64,000 nucleotides of DNA. It comes from Sclerurus mexicanus (taxonomy: Eukaryota > Chordata > Aves > Passeriformes > Furnariidae). Shown in pieces: positions 23,801-36,870 of this stretch. The DNA is taken from positions 2,457,442 to 2,521,441 of the forward strand of contig VWZF01003842.1 in NCBI GenBank assembly GCA_013396755.1, in the 5' to 3' direction. The notes beneath the pieces were generated by a model. That model saw only the letters and a list, made by a program, of their open reading frames with translations. It did no database searches and was not told where the DNA came from. Position numbers and translations under genes: made by a program. How positions within the stretch are numbered: position 1 is the first letter of the stretch; the number at the start of each line of letters is the position of its first letter.

Positions 23801-26395
23801 TCCATTGTAAAATTGTTTGAAATCTTAAACCATTTTTAAGGCAGGTAAAACAGAAAACACTGAGTCTTGTGCTTCATAATTTTCTTTTTCCATCTCTTGT
23901 TAGTTTACTTTTAAATTAATATTTAATTGATTTTTTTGTGTTTTGCAGTTTTATCTTTTGATTCTTACATTTGCCCACTGCTGAGTTTTGAGGTAGTGCT
24001 TTTATGTAGAAAGCACTTCTAAAGAGAATAATGTTTCTTTAAAATTCACAGTAGTACAGGCAACTTTTAATTTTTAAACTTTTTCATTTTTTTAAAGTGT
24101 ATATATATAGTTAATGGGTTGTTTAAAACTGTTCTAGAGGAAAATTATTTTTTTATGCCTGTGTATTTTGAAAATTGGAAGTGAACGTTTCAATTTTTAC
24201 TGGTTCAGAAACTACATGTCTATGTTTTTTATTAGTATTTGATTATTTAGGAAGCATATGTAAACTTGAAAATAATTGGTTAAGTGTAGGAGTAAAATGA
24301 TAACATGGGCACAAAAGAAGTCCTTTAAGAAAATATAACAAACATCATCCATTTGATTTCTGGAAGGAATTGAAATATGCTGCAGTTTTATCCTCAACAC
24401 TTATTATGTCTAATGGGCAATTAATTTAAGCTTACTTAAAAAAGTGCAGAGAAGAAACAAAAGGGTTGAGCTACCACTAAGGGAGGATGTGAATGTCAAG
24501 CATGGTGCATCAGAAATGAGTCAGCAATTTGCCATTTAAAGGCAGATATATGATGTTATCTACAGCTTTCAAACGCTTGGAGCTGACACTTGATGTTGTA
24601 AGGGATTATTGCTAGTGCTGGTTGAAAACCAAAAATACTCATTTTAAGAAAGCACTTTAAAAATTGTGGTTTTGTTCCAAGAAGGCAACTAAAAATTAAG
24701 TCTCCATTTTGACTTGCTAGTAGATGGATATACTTTCTCCTTTCTCCTCCTCCCCATCCTCTGTGCAGTGAGATCTGTGGTGCTGGTTGGGATGCCCAGC
24801 TCCAGTGAAGTCCTTCTTCTGGGCTGGATGTGGCAGATCTCTCACTTCCCTGTTTTGTAAGTCTGTGTACTTGATCTTTTGAGAAATACTTTTCATGGAA
24901 ATATGAACACAGGGATGCTTTCCAGTGAAAAATGTAAGAGTTCAAAAATTTCCTCTTAGACTTAGTGTATTAAGTCGTGTTTCCTGTCCCAGTCTGTGTT
25001 ATTCTGGTGTAGTTGTTTGTGGCTTATGTGAATTACAGATTCCAGAATCTTCTCGAAGTTCCTAACAGACAAATGTTCACACCAGGAAAAGAAAATGTCA
25101 TTATAAAGATGATTCTGCTGGAAATTACTGGACATCTTTGCTTGTTTGTTCTTTTGGGTTTTTTTGGTTTTTTTGGACTTACGCCTCTTTTCATCTTTTC
25201 TTCTATCCCTTGCTGCACTTTGGGCAGAAGAAGGAGTTTGAAACCTTCCACAGTTACCAAACCCAGAGTGGGCATGGCTTTAACACATTTGGCAGACTGA
25301 GCTGGTCTAGTAGCATAGAACAAGCAAATGCAAGTGTATTTTGAGATTATGTGCACATATAACATGAAGTCAAGCAAAAATTAAATAAAACCAGGTTTTC
25401 GAAATAGACTGTGACTGTGTGTTTGACAGGCAGTATTATATATAAAAGAATAAGTTATAGTTTGTTGTGGGAGGAGGTAGAGAACATCCATTCCATTTCT
25501 TCAGAAATCTCTCTAATCTATCAAATGTAAGGTAGGCAGCCTCTCTGCAGCAGCACTGTGCATGTGTTACGTGTCAGGTGCTGTAAACTGACAGTGAAAT
25601 GTCAATGTCAAGAAGTCGTTCCAGTTCTGACCCATCTGCTCTCTGCTAGTGGTGGCATTTTCTTGCACATGGCTGAGTCTTTGGCCAATGGCTAATTTAA
25701 TCACCTGTGCTTTTAGGACTTTTACCTGTTGTGACTTATGTCAGGATGGAAACAGCACCCTGTATTTCAAAAAGCGTTGCATACTTACTTGTCTCTCCTT
25801 TGGAAATATTTTTAAGCTATCTTAGCTTATGTCTCTAAGACCTATATCTTCTCTAATTGTCTCCTTTTTGTCTCCAGCTTGTTGGTTGTACTTTTCCCAT
25901 TATAGACATGGTGTATCAACATGCTTTACTAAATGTATTTCATGGCAATATCCCATCTGTATGGCCAGCTGGCCTTTCCTGTGTTGCAGGAGCACCATGT
26001 GGTTATTGCTAAAGCAGTCCTTCTCTACTCAGTCTTCTTATGTGGCTTCTTCTGCTCCCTCCATCACGTGGCTTCTCCACTTTTCTTTCGAAGTAGACTT
26101 ACTGTGGGTATTTGTTAGCACAGACATAGCTTTATGCTCTACGGTCTGGGAGAAGTTGTTAGCTTTTGGGTCCATGTATTACTCTAGCAGCATCCTTTCT
26201 CTTCATGCACCTATTCTCTTTTCCCTAAGCGATCAGGCCTAAGGACAAGGACAAAGCTTTCTGAGCAGTTCCCTATCTAGGCAGTGAGGGTTGGCCCAGG
26301 GGTGGCCAGGTATGATGATGGGGATGCCTTGCAGATCTTGGATGACTAAGACTGGCAGGATTTCCTGAATGGCCGTGGGCAGGTCATCAGTCTGA
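20826..26395. other. unique DNA, no gene seen
   Basis: The stretch is AT-rich, with short reading frames only and no recognised transposon. A T/G-rich low-complexity tract lies at 25143-25180. Short overlapping frames on both strands at 24556-25377 and 25829-26242 have no motif or splice context that I trust. Confidence 0.55.
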
Positions 26396-26599
26396 GAAAG
26401 ACACTACGAAACAAATGGTCCCTCTTTGGATGTTTTTTTGGTGCTGGGTGCCTTTCTGTTGCCTACAGCATGGACTCGCCCCACAACATACTGCTCCGGT
26501 ACCACAGTGCATATTCCCAAAGGCCAGTGTAAGCCTGGAATGAAATGCATATTGAAAGTCCAAGGTAGGCTCTTATCTTCAGGGAGAGCATGTATCTAG
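26396..26599 (+). other. open frame with hydrophobic segment then cysteines, unassigned
   Basis: This frame has no ATG start and is open from the stop before 26396 to a TAG at 26597-26599. It encodes a hydrophobic run (DVFLVLGAFLLPTAW) followed by a segment with spaced cysteines (YCSGTT, QCKPGMKC). That order resembles a signal peptide followed by a secreted or envelope-like domain. An acceptor-like CTGTTGCCTACAG ends at 26468 inside it. The surrounding 26260-26640 is GC-richer than its neighbours. It could be a decayed gene or provirus fragment, or chance. No family is recognised. Confidence 0.2.
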
Positions 26600-28634
26600 T
26601 GCACTTACCTGAAGAGTTGGTTTGGGCATGTAGGGCTTTTCTGTCCTATCAATCCCCCCACTAATAATAGTCCTGTTATGGTCTTACCGTATACTACTCT
26701 CCTTCTGAATGACAAACTAAATGTACCAATTCTGAGCGGTACAGTAACAGTTAATCATAGTAATTCTGAGGGGGTCTGCTTTATGTGTAAGCTGCACAGT
26801 GTGTTGTGACAGTGTCTTTTATTTAGTCTTGTGATTACTCTGTGCCTCAGTAATGTGTACCGGGAGAAGAAAATACAAAGAATTTAAAAAAATGGAAGAA
26901 TTTAAAAAAACAGTTGTTGCAGCCCAGGCGATAGGCACCATAGTGAGAAAAAAGCTCTTTGCTTCCCTACCTCTGCCACAGTTGGTAAGGTGTTTTCAAA
27001 GAAGTTAATTAGTATCTGTTCCTCATTCCCTGCCTGAGATTCACTCCTGAAGATCTACAGGAATTACAAAGGTCTATAAATTTATAGACCTCTTCTAAAG
27101 GGAAACCCTGCTTTCCAACTTCTGGCTATAACTTCTAGGGAACAAATAATTTCTGTTTTATGTGATATTGACAGTGCCTCATTATTGAATGGTTAGATGT
27201 TCAAATAACAAGTTTTGGTGATTGTGGTGTAATTTGATTTATGCCTGTCAATAGACTAATTAGAAAAATTCTGAAAAATTTAGATTCTTTCCCTATTACT
27301 AATATTTGTATATTGCAGCATGGAGAGAAGTCTACTGACATAAATCTGTGCAGAAAGAAGCATAATGTAATAGAAATTTGGGGGAAACTGACAGGAATAA
27401 AAGAAGAAAAGCTTTCTACAAAGCAAGATAATTAAAAATAGTATAGATATGAAATGCAGCTTTAAATAGTAAAAATACAGAAAGCATCATCTATTATCCT
27501 GTGCTTGTAAGGCAGAACACCTTGTACTATGTACTGCCCATAACTGTACCTCAAACATTATTAGTATGTGGGATTTTTGCAAATGAAAAACACCCTTAGG
27601 TTTTATTTTCCTTTGATACTTGGGAGTCATTCTTCTCTTTTAATAAGTGTTTTTTAAAAATAATTCTGGAATGTCACATCTCATCTGCTGGCACAAATCT
27701 GGAGGTACTTACATGCCTTGGAGCACCTCTCTGTCTTGGTAGACAGAGACACAGATTCACTGAAGAAACTTTTTTGCAAACATTGTTTTTGATTGCAAAA
27801 TAAGTACTTTACTCTTTAGTCCTTGAATTCTTGAGTGTGACTTCAGCTCCTCCTGTATAAATCACCGTAGTTATGCAAAGGCACCTGGAAGCACTATAAG
27901 TTACTGCACTGGAATGGAGTAGAGCAGTTTTATATTTTCTTGGCTTTCTGTTCCTGGAGCTGAGGTCTTCTCCCTGTGAATTTCTGACAAAAACAAGTTA
28001 AAGAGGATTATATGTTTATGTAAAGGCTTCTTGTAGCTCTAACAGACATCTACATTTCTGAGATAAAAGTACTGGGTACCTTCTCCTTTCCTTTGCTCAT
28101 CCGTTTTGGTTTGTTTTCTTCATGTTTTCTGCTATCCTAAACCAAGTTTATTCCAGTTGGACATCAAAGTAATAAAGCAGAAATGAATCATCCATGCATC
28201 TGATGAGATAAAGACATCTTAACATGAAGTTTTATTTTAATTGCCTTTTATGGAGCACAGGGGAATTCTAAATAGCCAAATGAGCTTTCTGTAGATATGT
28301 GTGATTAGTAAAACTGGCCATTCCCAGAAAATGACAAACCAGAAAAAACTTGCATTTTGACAATAGAAAAAGGAAAATGGTAGAAATTTTCTCATTTTTC
28401 ATATTATTTGACTACATGCCAAAGCATTTTAAGTGCTTCAGAATTGCTCAACACGTTTACAGCAAGAAGCAATAATAAACATTTAAAAATATTAATTTAA
28501 ATTTTCATCTCTTTCAGAAGCAAAAATATGTGTTTAAAAAATGGGAATCCCTTTTAGGGAGATCTGATTAATTTGAACCAGGTGCAACCTTATTAAACTG
28601 GGTTTGCGATATAATTTCTATAAGATGAATACTC
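26600..28634. other. unique DNA, no gene seen
   Basis: No recognisable gene or dispersed repeat, apart from the palindrome at 27070. Two short direct AATTTAAAAAAA-type runs lie near 26880-26910. Confidence 0.55.
27070..27091. repeat. 22-bp perfect palindrome
   Basis: AGGTCTATAAA is followed with no spacer by its exact reverse complement TTTATAGACCT, giving 11-bp arms and zero loop. Outside this the symmetry stops. Confidence 0.9.
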
Positions 28635-28745
28635 TTCTGAGGTAGAGTGTGAAGTGGTTAAGAGACTTTCTCAAGGCCTTGCAGGAATGGTATGTTGAAG
28701 CAAGGAATGGATCATCTTCCTGGTGAAAGTCAGTCTGGTACCATA
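28635..28745 (-). repeat. MIR-like ancient SINE
   Basis: The + strand reads CTGAGG, then GTGGTTAAGAGACTTTCTCAAGG, then CAGGAATGG, AAGGAATGGATC and later AGTCAGTC. These align in order with the reverse complement of the core of tRNA-derived MIR-type SINEs (CTGAGGCACAGAGAGGTTAAG, ACTTGCCCAAGG, and so on), so the element is on the minus strand. Divergence is high, as expected for a very old insertion shared across amniotes. Boundaries are approximate, and the subfamily cannot be told by eye. Confidence 0.6.
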
Positions 28746-29310
28746 ATTACAACAGCATCTGCTGACACTGCTGTCTTTGAAAGCAGATCTCTTCCTGAAA
28801 CGGTCTCATTATAAACAGGTGACTCCAAGGACATGACATGTCCAGATTTAATTTAGGTGTCTCTAACCAAGCAATGAACTGAAAAATTAGTAAGTTACTT
28901 GTGAGATGTTAGCAGATTTCACAGAAAATCCTACAGCTGCAGCTCTCTATGTGGCATGAGCTGTAAGGGAAATTTTGCCTGTTACTTCTTGATAGGGAAA
29001 AATCGTCCTTTAAAGTACTTACTTTCTCATATGTCATTGAAAGTGGCTTTGTATGTGGATATCTAGTAGGTCCTTTTCATGCCTTAAAATTGAATTTTAA
29101 AAGATTTTATAGACCACCTTTAGGAAGCACAGATTATGGGGTTTTAATTGCTGATATGGGGGTATGTACAACTGGAGTTTTTTGTCCAGTCTTAACTTCA
29201 TAAAGGTTTTTATGATATGTGGGGTCATTTAAATACTGTTATCTGGAAATCCAGAAGGGTTGTAATAATTGAAGATAGACATTCTAGACTTTAGAGTACA
29301 GACTTAAGAG
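28746..29310. other. unique DNA, no gene seen
   Basis: AT-rich sequence between the MIR-like relic and the CR1 fragment. Nothing assignable. Confidence 0.55.
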
Positions 29311-29772
29311 TGGGTCCAGTGATGGGCCATGAAGATGATGGAGGGGCTGGAGCATGTCTCCTGTAGAGAAGGACTAAGAGATTTGGGGTTGTTCAGCCTG
29401 GAGGTGAGGAGGATCTGGGAAGACCTTATTGTGACCTTTCAGTACTCAAAGGGTGCCTACAAGAAAACTGGAGAGGTACTTTTTAACAGGGTCTGTAGAG
29501 ATAGGACAAAGGGTAATGGTTTTAAACTGGAAGCAAGTCAATTTAGATTAGATATAAGGAAAAGATTTTTTTTTTCCAATTACGAAGGTGATGAAACACT
29601 GGAACAGGTTGCTCAGAAACGTGGGGGATGCCCTATGCCTGGAAACATCCAAGATCAGGTTGGACAGGGTTCTGAGCAACTTGGTCTAGTTGAAGATGTT
29701 CCTGCTTATTGTAGGGGGATTGGACTAGATGACCTCTAAATGTTCCATCCAGCCCAAACTCTTCTAAGATTG
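29311..29772 (+). mobile_element. CR1 LINE fragment, ORF2 C terminus and 3' end
   Basis: This is a 5'-truncated CR1 element. The frame starting at 29329 reads through the conserved C-terminal region of CR1 ORF2. Segments like LGLFSLEVRRI, EDLIVTFQYSKGAYKK and DRTKGNGFKLE, then FRLDIRKRFFF, appear in order without a stop. A frameshift follows at a T-run near 29570, because the downstream nucleotide blocks (GGAACAGGTTGCTCAGA, GGTTGGACAGGG, TGGACTAGATGACCTCTAA) continue CR1 homology in another frame. The end, CCAGCCCAAACTCTTCTAAGATT, is the standard CR1 3' terminus. The open frame at 29329-29739 is a remnant, not a host gene. Confidence 0.93.
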
Positions 29773-32700
29773 TCTTTTAGGCAAGAAAGACTTTAAAAGC
29801 TATACAGTGGGGTGGAATGACATAGTTCATTCAGGCCCAAAATTATTGAGCAATGCTTAAGCTGAAGATATGTCTGAGAAATAAACTCTCTTAAGAAGAC
29901 CTTATTCTTTCTCGCTATGTCTTACATTTATTTCTTTTCTCTGTGACCCTTTTCTTTACCCTTTTCCATGTGTGATACCCATGTGCACCTGCTCCTGCTT
30001 TCTGTCTGCCTCTGTCCTCTTCTGAGCCAGCATTTCAGAGAAAAGAAATATACAAACCATTTATTCATTCATTCATCTCTTTCCTGCCTCTTCCTTGTTT
30101 GCAAAATGAGCAGGAAGCTATTTGTGCCTGGTGACTCACCATCAGATTTTACAAGGGGATTATGCTGAACCTCACTGATTCACACACTCTTGGCTTTGTC
30201 TGAGGTCAATGTCTTGGCAGAATTCCCCTGTAAATACCATACAAGTACCGAGCTGTTGATCTCGACAGCTTTAAGTTGTTTCTGCCTTCCATGGTAGTGG
30301 CTGTGCTTCTTGTTCACAACAGTTGCCAACAGGGGGACAAGATGACAAATTCTGTCCCTGTATTGAATAGAGAAATTTAACCTTCAGCTGATGCACGGGT
30401 ACCTGCTCAGCAGCAACCACTTCCCCTCCCTTTCACACTGGAGTGTGCACTGATTTCTACTTTTCTTAATTCAAAGAGCTGTTGTGATAAGCACCTAAAA
30501 TCTGATTAGATATTGTTCATGGCATTTCACTTTGAAATTTCCCCCCCCACCACCACAGAAATGCTTCCTGCCCCTTTATATCTATCCTCACTCTATATCT
30601 TGCCATTCTTCAGGATGCTAATCTGTAAGGTCCTTCAGTTTAAGGAGATGTCAGCTCTTTGAAATCAGGGAGATTCCCATGAATTTAAGAGTTAGGCAAC
30701 AGAATTACAGCTGGGGATTTGGTATTTACTTGTTTGTATTTCTCTAACACTTTCTGCTTATTTATGGGCACACATAGGATGCAGCTGTAGTAAGATGTGT
30801 ATTCAGTAGCATTTGGGGAGGTCCAAGAGGCAGTCCTGCAAGCAGTAACATAACTGCCTCATTAACTTTGTTTTCCTGAATCCTGCCAATGGCATATTAC
30901 TTAATGTCTTGCAGAATGAGAAACTATACAAGTTGTACAGTATTGACCTTGAAAAGGTCGATAGAAGGCTTACCAAACAGTGAAAAACAATTGTCCCATA
31001 GAGACAAGTTTTAAGATGTTCTTCTTTGTGTTTCATAGTTTTCTGATTTTTAAAAATTTAACTTGCTCTGAGAACCTTGGAATACTTAGGTAAAAGAAAT
31101 AGGTGAAAGAAACTTCCCAGACATGAATACAGGTTTTTGCCATCTGACATCCCCAGCCAGTTCTAAAGACCTCCTCCAGCTCTCACTAGGCTGGTAAAGA
31201 CTGCCAGGATTCCTCTGATGGGATAAGATGAAGAACGTTCTCAGAGTCATCCATTCAACCCTGTGCACATGTAATTTTGGGCAGAGCTCAGTGTAGACTC
31301 AGATCTTCACTTCTCTCAATATCTAATATCCAGTCAATGAAATCTCTGTACATAGTAAAATAGTAATAAATAGACCATTCTTCTTCACAGCAATGGTGCT
31401 TTCCCTTTGTGACATGTTTTCTTACAGAAGAATAAAAATGTTTTCTAATCTCTATTGCATGCCTTTCTCACAGGCACAGAAAATTCACCCATTACTACAA
31501 TATTACCTTTTACCTCTAAAACAGCATCTTTTTTTCTCTAATATAGGGATGTTCAATTAGATCTGGAATTTGAAACAGTTCCATAAGCAAAGAAAATAAC
31601 TAAGCTCTATTTGTTGTTAATTTGCTTTCTGTCTTATGCAGTTTACATTTTTCTATCATTCTCACTTTGGGTGGACCCAATTCAGAAAGGACAGTGTCAT
31701 AACAGTTCTGTCAGCAGATGGAATGGCTGCAAGGCAAAGCAGATTAAGACTGTTTCTTGCCCATTTTTGCTAGGCATTCTTTCATTACTGCTGTCTATTT
31801 CCACTACCTATTCATCCTGAGACTTGGAGAAACCTCACAACTCAGAGACTAGACTCATATCTACATTCCAACCACCTTGTAATGAGTATGTTCCTTCATT
31901 TTGTATTGCCATGATTTTATTGTAGCTGATAGACAAAAATTGATTAACCTGACAGAAGATATTCTCATTCGGGTGAACATATATTTCATTGGAGAGCATC
32001 TGAGTTGCAAGGTTTGCAGATGGTGTAAACTTATTTGGGATAGTGAGGGAAACTGAAAGGATTACAGAGGGATTTTAGGAGATTGAGATAATACTGTACA
32101 CAGAAGTCATCACGACATGTGGCTCAGCGATTGTGTCAAGTGTCTGGAGGCTGGAAAATAGGTGGGGTAAGCTTGGGAATCAGTTGTGTTACTGCCTGGG
32201 CATTTACTTTTGGCCACTGTTGGAACTGACAGTCTGAGCTCACTGAATTCCTTTCAGAGGCAGTGCAGCGCTCTTATGTTTCTCTAAGCTTCTGAAAAGA
32301 CAAAGTGTTTAAATGAAGCCAGAAAAGCTGTTTCAAGCCTGTCAGAGAACTAAGGTAAAACATGAAAGGAAATAAAAACGAACAAGCCACCCATGCATAA
32401 ATTGAACTTAGGTACGCACAACTATAATATGGACTATTTATGGATGTTTTTCTTATTAGGAAGCCTTCAGCCGTCTAACTTTGCTGGCTTGCACTCTGAT
32501 TTATAAAGAAAGATGTTGGCATCTTTGTGAGAATCAAATGTTTTCAGGTCACAGGGCAGGAAAATCTTTAGTTTGGCTGGATGTACAAAGTGAACTTCAG
32601 AACAAATTCCACAGGATGAGATTAAAATCATACATTTACAATTGCTGTCTGTTAGAAACCTTTGGAGAAACAAACTCTTACAAAAATGGTTTGTTTTGCC

Positions 32701-35700
32701 TGGAAAGAGATGCTCATTAATGTTTGGCTTATCATGGTCGCTATCTAAACTATAAACACAGTTCCCTGTCACTAGAGCGTCTGAGGAATTGCTGGTTAAT
32801 TCTACTTAGAGGGAAAAGTCAGTGTGCTTTAGACCTCACTCTGCCAGAATTGTCATGGACCGTCACAGATACAGGTGTAGATAGTATTGATCTTTATTGA
32901 TTTTATTGGGATATGTGAAATGAAACTCCACATAGGTAATTGTTACTTCTCCTTCCCTCCCCAAGATATCCTGCATGTAGAAGCCAGTCTCAGAGGTAAC
33001 CCTACGGTTGTTATGGTTTTGGCACATGCTTCCTCTTCAGTTTGTTCAGGATTGTTGAGCGTCTCATTGTTTTCATTAATTAATAGGTGATTTGCTTTAA
33101 AAGCAAATAATTTTTTTGCAAAGGATTGTGTAGCCTTCAGCTCTTTTGTCTTTCTGTGTGTAATTGGTCCTTTGTTTGATGTAGTTATTGGTGAAAATAA
33201 GAAATGTACCATCTCAAATTAGGCTTTTTCTTGCACAGAAGACTCCTTGTGTTTTTTGGTAGATACGGCTAATTTATCCCTTCTGAGGCCGCAGTTGTAT
33301 CACTTGGACTAATTTTACTCTACTTACCCATCATATACTTTCATCTGTCTGATTTTGAACTACAGATTTTAAAACTACAAGCTGTCTGCTAAAGTCGTGA
33401 TCACTGCCAGTAAAAAGTATTAAGCCTACCCTTAAATTTATTTTGCTATAATGTAATCTACCTTTGCTCTCACATTTGAGTTTAAGCCACTAGGATCTGG
33501 ATGGAGAAAACATGAGTCTCATTAATAAAAATATGTCCCCCCATCCTCCCTTATAACTTTTGCCTTGGAAACAAACACGCCAATTTTTTTGACTGTGTTC
33601 AAAACTCAGACTAGTTTTTCAAAATTCTTTAATACTTTAAAAAGATCCTTGAACTGATAAAACAATATGGTTAGTCATCTTCTTTGTGAAAAACATGTCT
33701 CTTAAGGAAAAAAAAGAAAAAAAAAAGAAATATTTTGAGGTTTCAAGTTACCATTCCAAAACACCACGTGCTCTGCAATGTGTCTGAATGAAATTGCAAT
33801 TTCTTTTTACATGTAATTTGATGAAAAAATAATGAGAGAGACAATAAATCGATTGTAATTGTTAAATAAAATAAATTATATAGAGTTTCGAGTATTCTAC
33901 CAGGGTAGAACAGTCATAGCTGCTTTTCTTTTCCTTATCACCCTTTTGATACCGGTTGCAATACAGCATCACAGGTTTTTACCCAAGTAGAGTTTTTTAA
34001 GTACACAGTTATCCTGTTATTCTGTATAAAGCACAGTAATAAAGTTGCATGGTTCTGTGGCTAATGATCATGACTAAGAAGGGATTAATTGTGACCAAAG
34101 AAGAGTAACATGCTTTAATGAAAGCATTTTTGTTGATGTTGTATTGAATCATTCTGTTTTGGTTTTTTTTTATTAGAGTTTGAAATAGAATATAGAAAAA
34201 AAATGGTAACCTGTTTTGTAAGCCCTTACCAGCCTTGAAAACATTCTCTGATGAGTTACGTGACAGCAAGTGTTGGATGTTTATGCTCTCCTCCTTAAAC
34301 AGTTGCCTATTTCAGAGGTTAGAGGGAAAAGTAGGATCATATTGGTGAATACTTTTAACAGTACATAGCAATGCTTGTCATTCAAACATGGTGGTGAAAC
34401 ACTTTGCCTGATCTCCTTAATGCAGGTGGAAACTTGCCAGCCTGTCCATAGCAGGAGGAGCAAGGCTTTACTGTTGTGCTCACAGTGGTGTTTCTGGGAG
34501 TGTGGGCCACACACTGACCTCTTCAACCTTGGTTACCAGACAAGGAAATAAAGTCAGAGTTTGGGCTGGTTATTCTGGAGTTTCCTCAAAGTATAATCTT
34601 GCAATTACTAAAACATTCTTTCTCGGTCTTTGAAAGCATAAGAATTCCATTGGCATAGAAACCTATAACCTAATTGGTTGAATTAGCAAAGGTATAATCC
34701 ACTGAGAAGAGAGGCTGAGGACTTGTTTTATTTTGAATGTACAAATAGTGCTGTCTCTTATGCACAAGCATTTGTACCTCTTCATCTACAGAAAAGGTAC
34801 AGGATAAAGAGTAGTTTCAGAGGAAGGTATTCTGGAGTCTATCAATGCTGAAAACTGTGATTTCCCTGTCCATTTGTATTCTTAATTTCTGTTCTAATGA
34901 AACAAAACAAGAGTGATAAGTTTCTTCAGATATCTATCTAAAGTTTATGAAGTGATCATCCCTCCATATGTAGCATGTTTTTGTTTGCCTTTTGGAAGCT
35001 TTTTTCAGTATCTGAAGGTTAGCCTTCAGGTCATAGTTTTTATAAGTTTAGCATAAGCCTTTAATCTCTCTTAAGTGATTTTTGTGTGCAACTTATTCTC
35101 ATAATTATTACTAATAAAGCTACTGCATAGCAGAGAACAGTGTGTCCTTGTAGTATCAGAATTCTTTGTCTTGTTTAGATCATGTTAGCAGAAAAAAACG
35201 TTCTCTGTCTCTTCTTACTTACCCAAAAAAGGACCTTCCTAGACAATATAACAGAGCAAGAGTAATGCAGGAAGAGTATTCAAATTTGGCTAACAACACC
35301 TTGGTCAGGAAAGCCATGTTATTTTGAGGGGAAAGGATTCAGATTTTTTTTTTTTTTTTGGTGCTTGGGGTTAATATACAATTAGAATTATGCTAAAGCA
35401 GTAGTAAAAACTAGTTTTTTAAACATTGGGTTTTATCACCCATATAAAAATCAGTAATATAACTTGGCTATCTGGGGTTTGTACAATATGTACTTATGCC
35501 TTAATAACAGAAGACATCTGCTGAACCAATTTGCTCAGCAATTTAAAGAGCTGCATATATTGTGAACTGATGGATATTCTCTGCTACTTCAAACCTTTTT
35601 GAATGTTGTGCATCTTGTTAATTATAGCAAAGTCATTTGTTCCTTAGTGATTTTGCAATTTGGTATTTTTACAAAAACGTAAATGTAATAAAACTTTCTA

Positions 35701-36049
35701 ACTATTTCTTCCCATCTTTTGTGATTTTCCTCCCACTTTCAGGATGTTACTTCTAATACAGTTGTTCTAGCAATGAGAATAAAATTTGATGGCTTTTTCT
35801 CAAGTATCTCCATATTTTTTTCTCTTTTTTTTAGTCCCTCAGAGGAAAAAAGCTCTGAAAAAACAAGCCAGCAGGCTCCCTTCCTTAAGTGACTGTCTCA
35901 GTTTGAGGCAATTTGGAGGGGCAGATACCTCAGACAGAAGTGCCCTTCTTCCAATTCAATACCTTCACTTCTCTCCAGTACATAGAGAGATCAAATACAC
36001 CTGGATGTAAGTGATAAAAAAATAACTCTTTACCAAAGAAGAATGCTAA
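29773..36049. other. unique DNA, no gene seen
   Basis: Over 6 kb without recognised repeats or exons. Facing 101- and 79-codon frames overlap at 32467-32772, and 30541-30556 is a C-rich run. A 16-T run lies at 35344-35359. None of the frames carries a motif or convincing splice sites. Confidence 0.55.
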
Positions 36050-36239
36050 AGAACAATAGTGATAAAACTGGGTTAAGCTAACCAGAAAATTCCCAAGCTT
36101 CCACCTACTGGACCAGAACAATATGGCAGCTGGCCTCCTCCAGCATTGAAAACCTGGCAGGAATGGTTTGCAGGGTCAGTGCTAGAGTGAGGCTGCAGTG
36201 TTGGCACAGGCAGCTGGAGGAGGGCTGGGGACCCCCAGG
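36050..36239 (-). mobile_element. possible internal start of an endogenous retrovirus, truncated
   Basis: This GC-richer segment follows the candidate LTR on the minus strand. Two bases after the proposed LTR end, TGGGGGTCCCCAGCCC begins. Its first six bases match the primer-binding site of retroviruses primed by proline tRNA, but the rest does not match. If correct, this would be leader sequence of a provirus cut off at about 36050. Minus-strand frames of 80 and 107 codons cross it and the LTR, and show no recognised Gag motif. Confidence 0.25.
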
Positions 36240-36870
36240 TGACTGGAAGGACCCCCAAGACACCCACCAGATCCAGCAATGAGACCTTATCACTGTAACA
36301 TGGTTGTAGTCCCAACCTGCTAAGGTGATTGTAGAAGTCCCATGGAGCAAGGGAAGGAGACCCTCAATTTCTTGAGTGAAGTCTGAATATGGGTGGTCTT
36401 TTATTGGGTTCAGGGTAGGTGGGAACACCTCTGGTACCTCCCCTGGATGCTTAATACTGGATCACAGGACATTTCAAGAGTCTTTGACACCTTCTAAGAT
36501 GTTACAGTTGCCTGTTATGTCAGCACAGGTGGATCCATTATGGCCATCAGCAGAGATGAATATCTTCAGGCCTTGTGTGTTAATTGTCCTGATGCCTCCC
36601 CGAGGGGAGTTATCACAGATTAGTCATTTGTGTAAGGACTAACTAAAAACACCAGGCTTATAGCCTGAGGTGGCAGGTGTGCATGTCCTCAACGCCTGGA
36701 TTGTCTGAGTCATTAGCATTCCAGTCTCTTCACATGTCTGGGTATGTTCTTCGCCTAGGATAATAGAGTACCACTCTTATCTTAGGTCCCTCTCCACAGT
36801 CTAAATTAGTAGGCATATTTGGGGAAGGGAGAAAAAGTGGGATACCAGAGTCCTTGTGTAACCCACGACA
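36240..36870 (-). mobile_element. candidate ERV long terminal repeat
   Basis: Read on the minus strand, the block begins TGTCGTGGG at 36870, like several avian retroviral LTRs, and ends CCAGTCA at 36240, giving TG...CA ends and about 631 bp. A TATTAAGC TATA-like sequence lies near 36455, and an AATAAA signal at 36405-36400 is in the right order for U3-R-U5. A GGGGGTCCTTCC-type U5 end is followed by a partial proline-tRNA-like primer site. The block is GC-richer than its flanks. No target-site duplication is visible, since only one end is preserved. The gamma-like class is inference. A second LTR was not found in the window. Confidence 0.4.
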
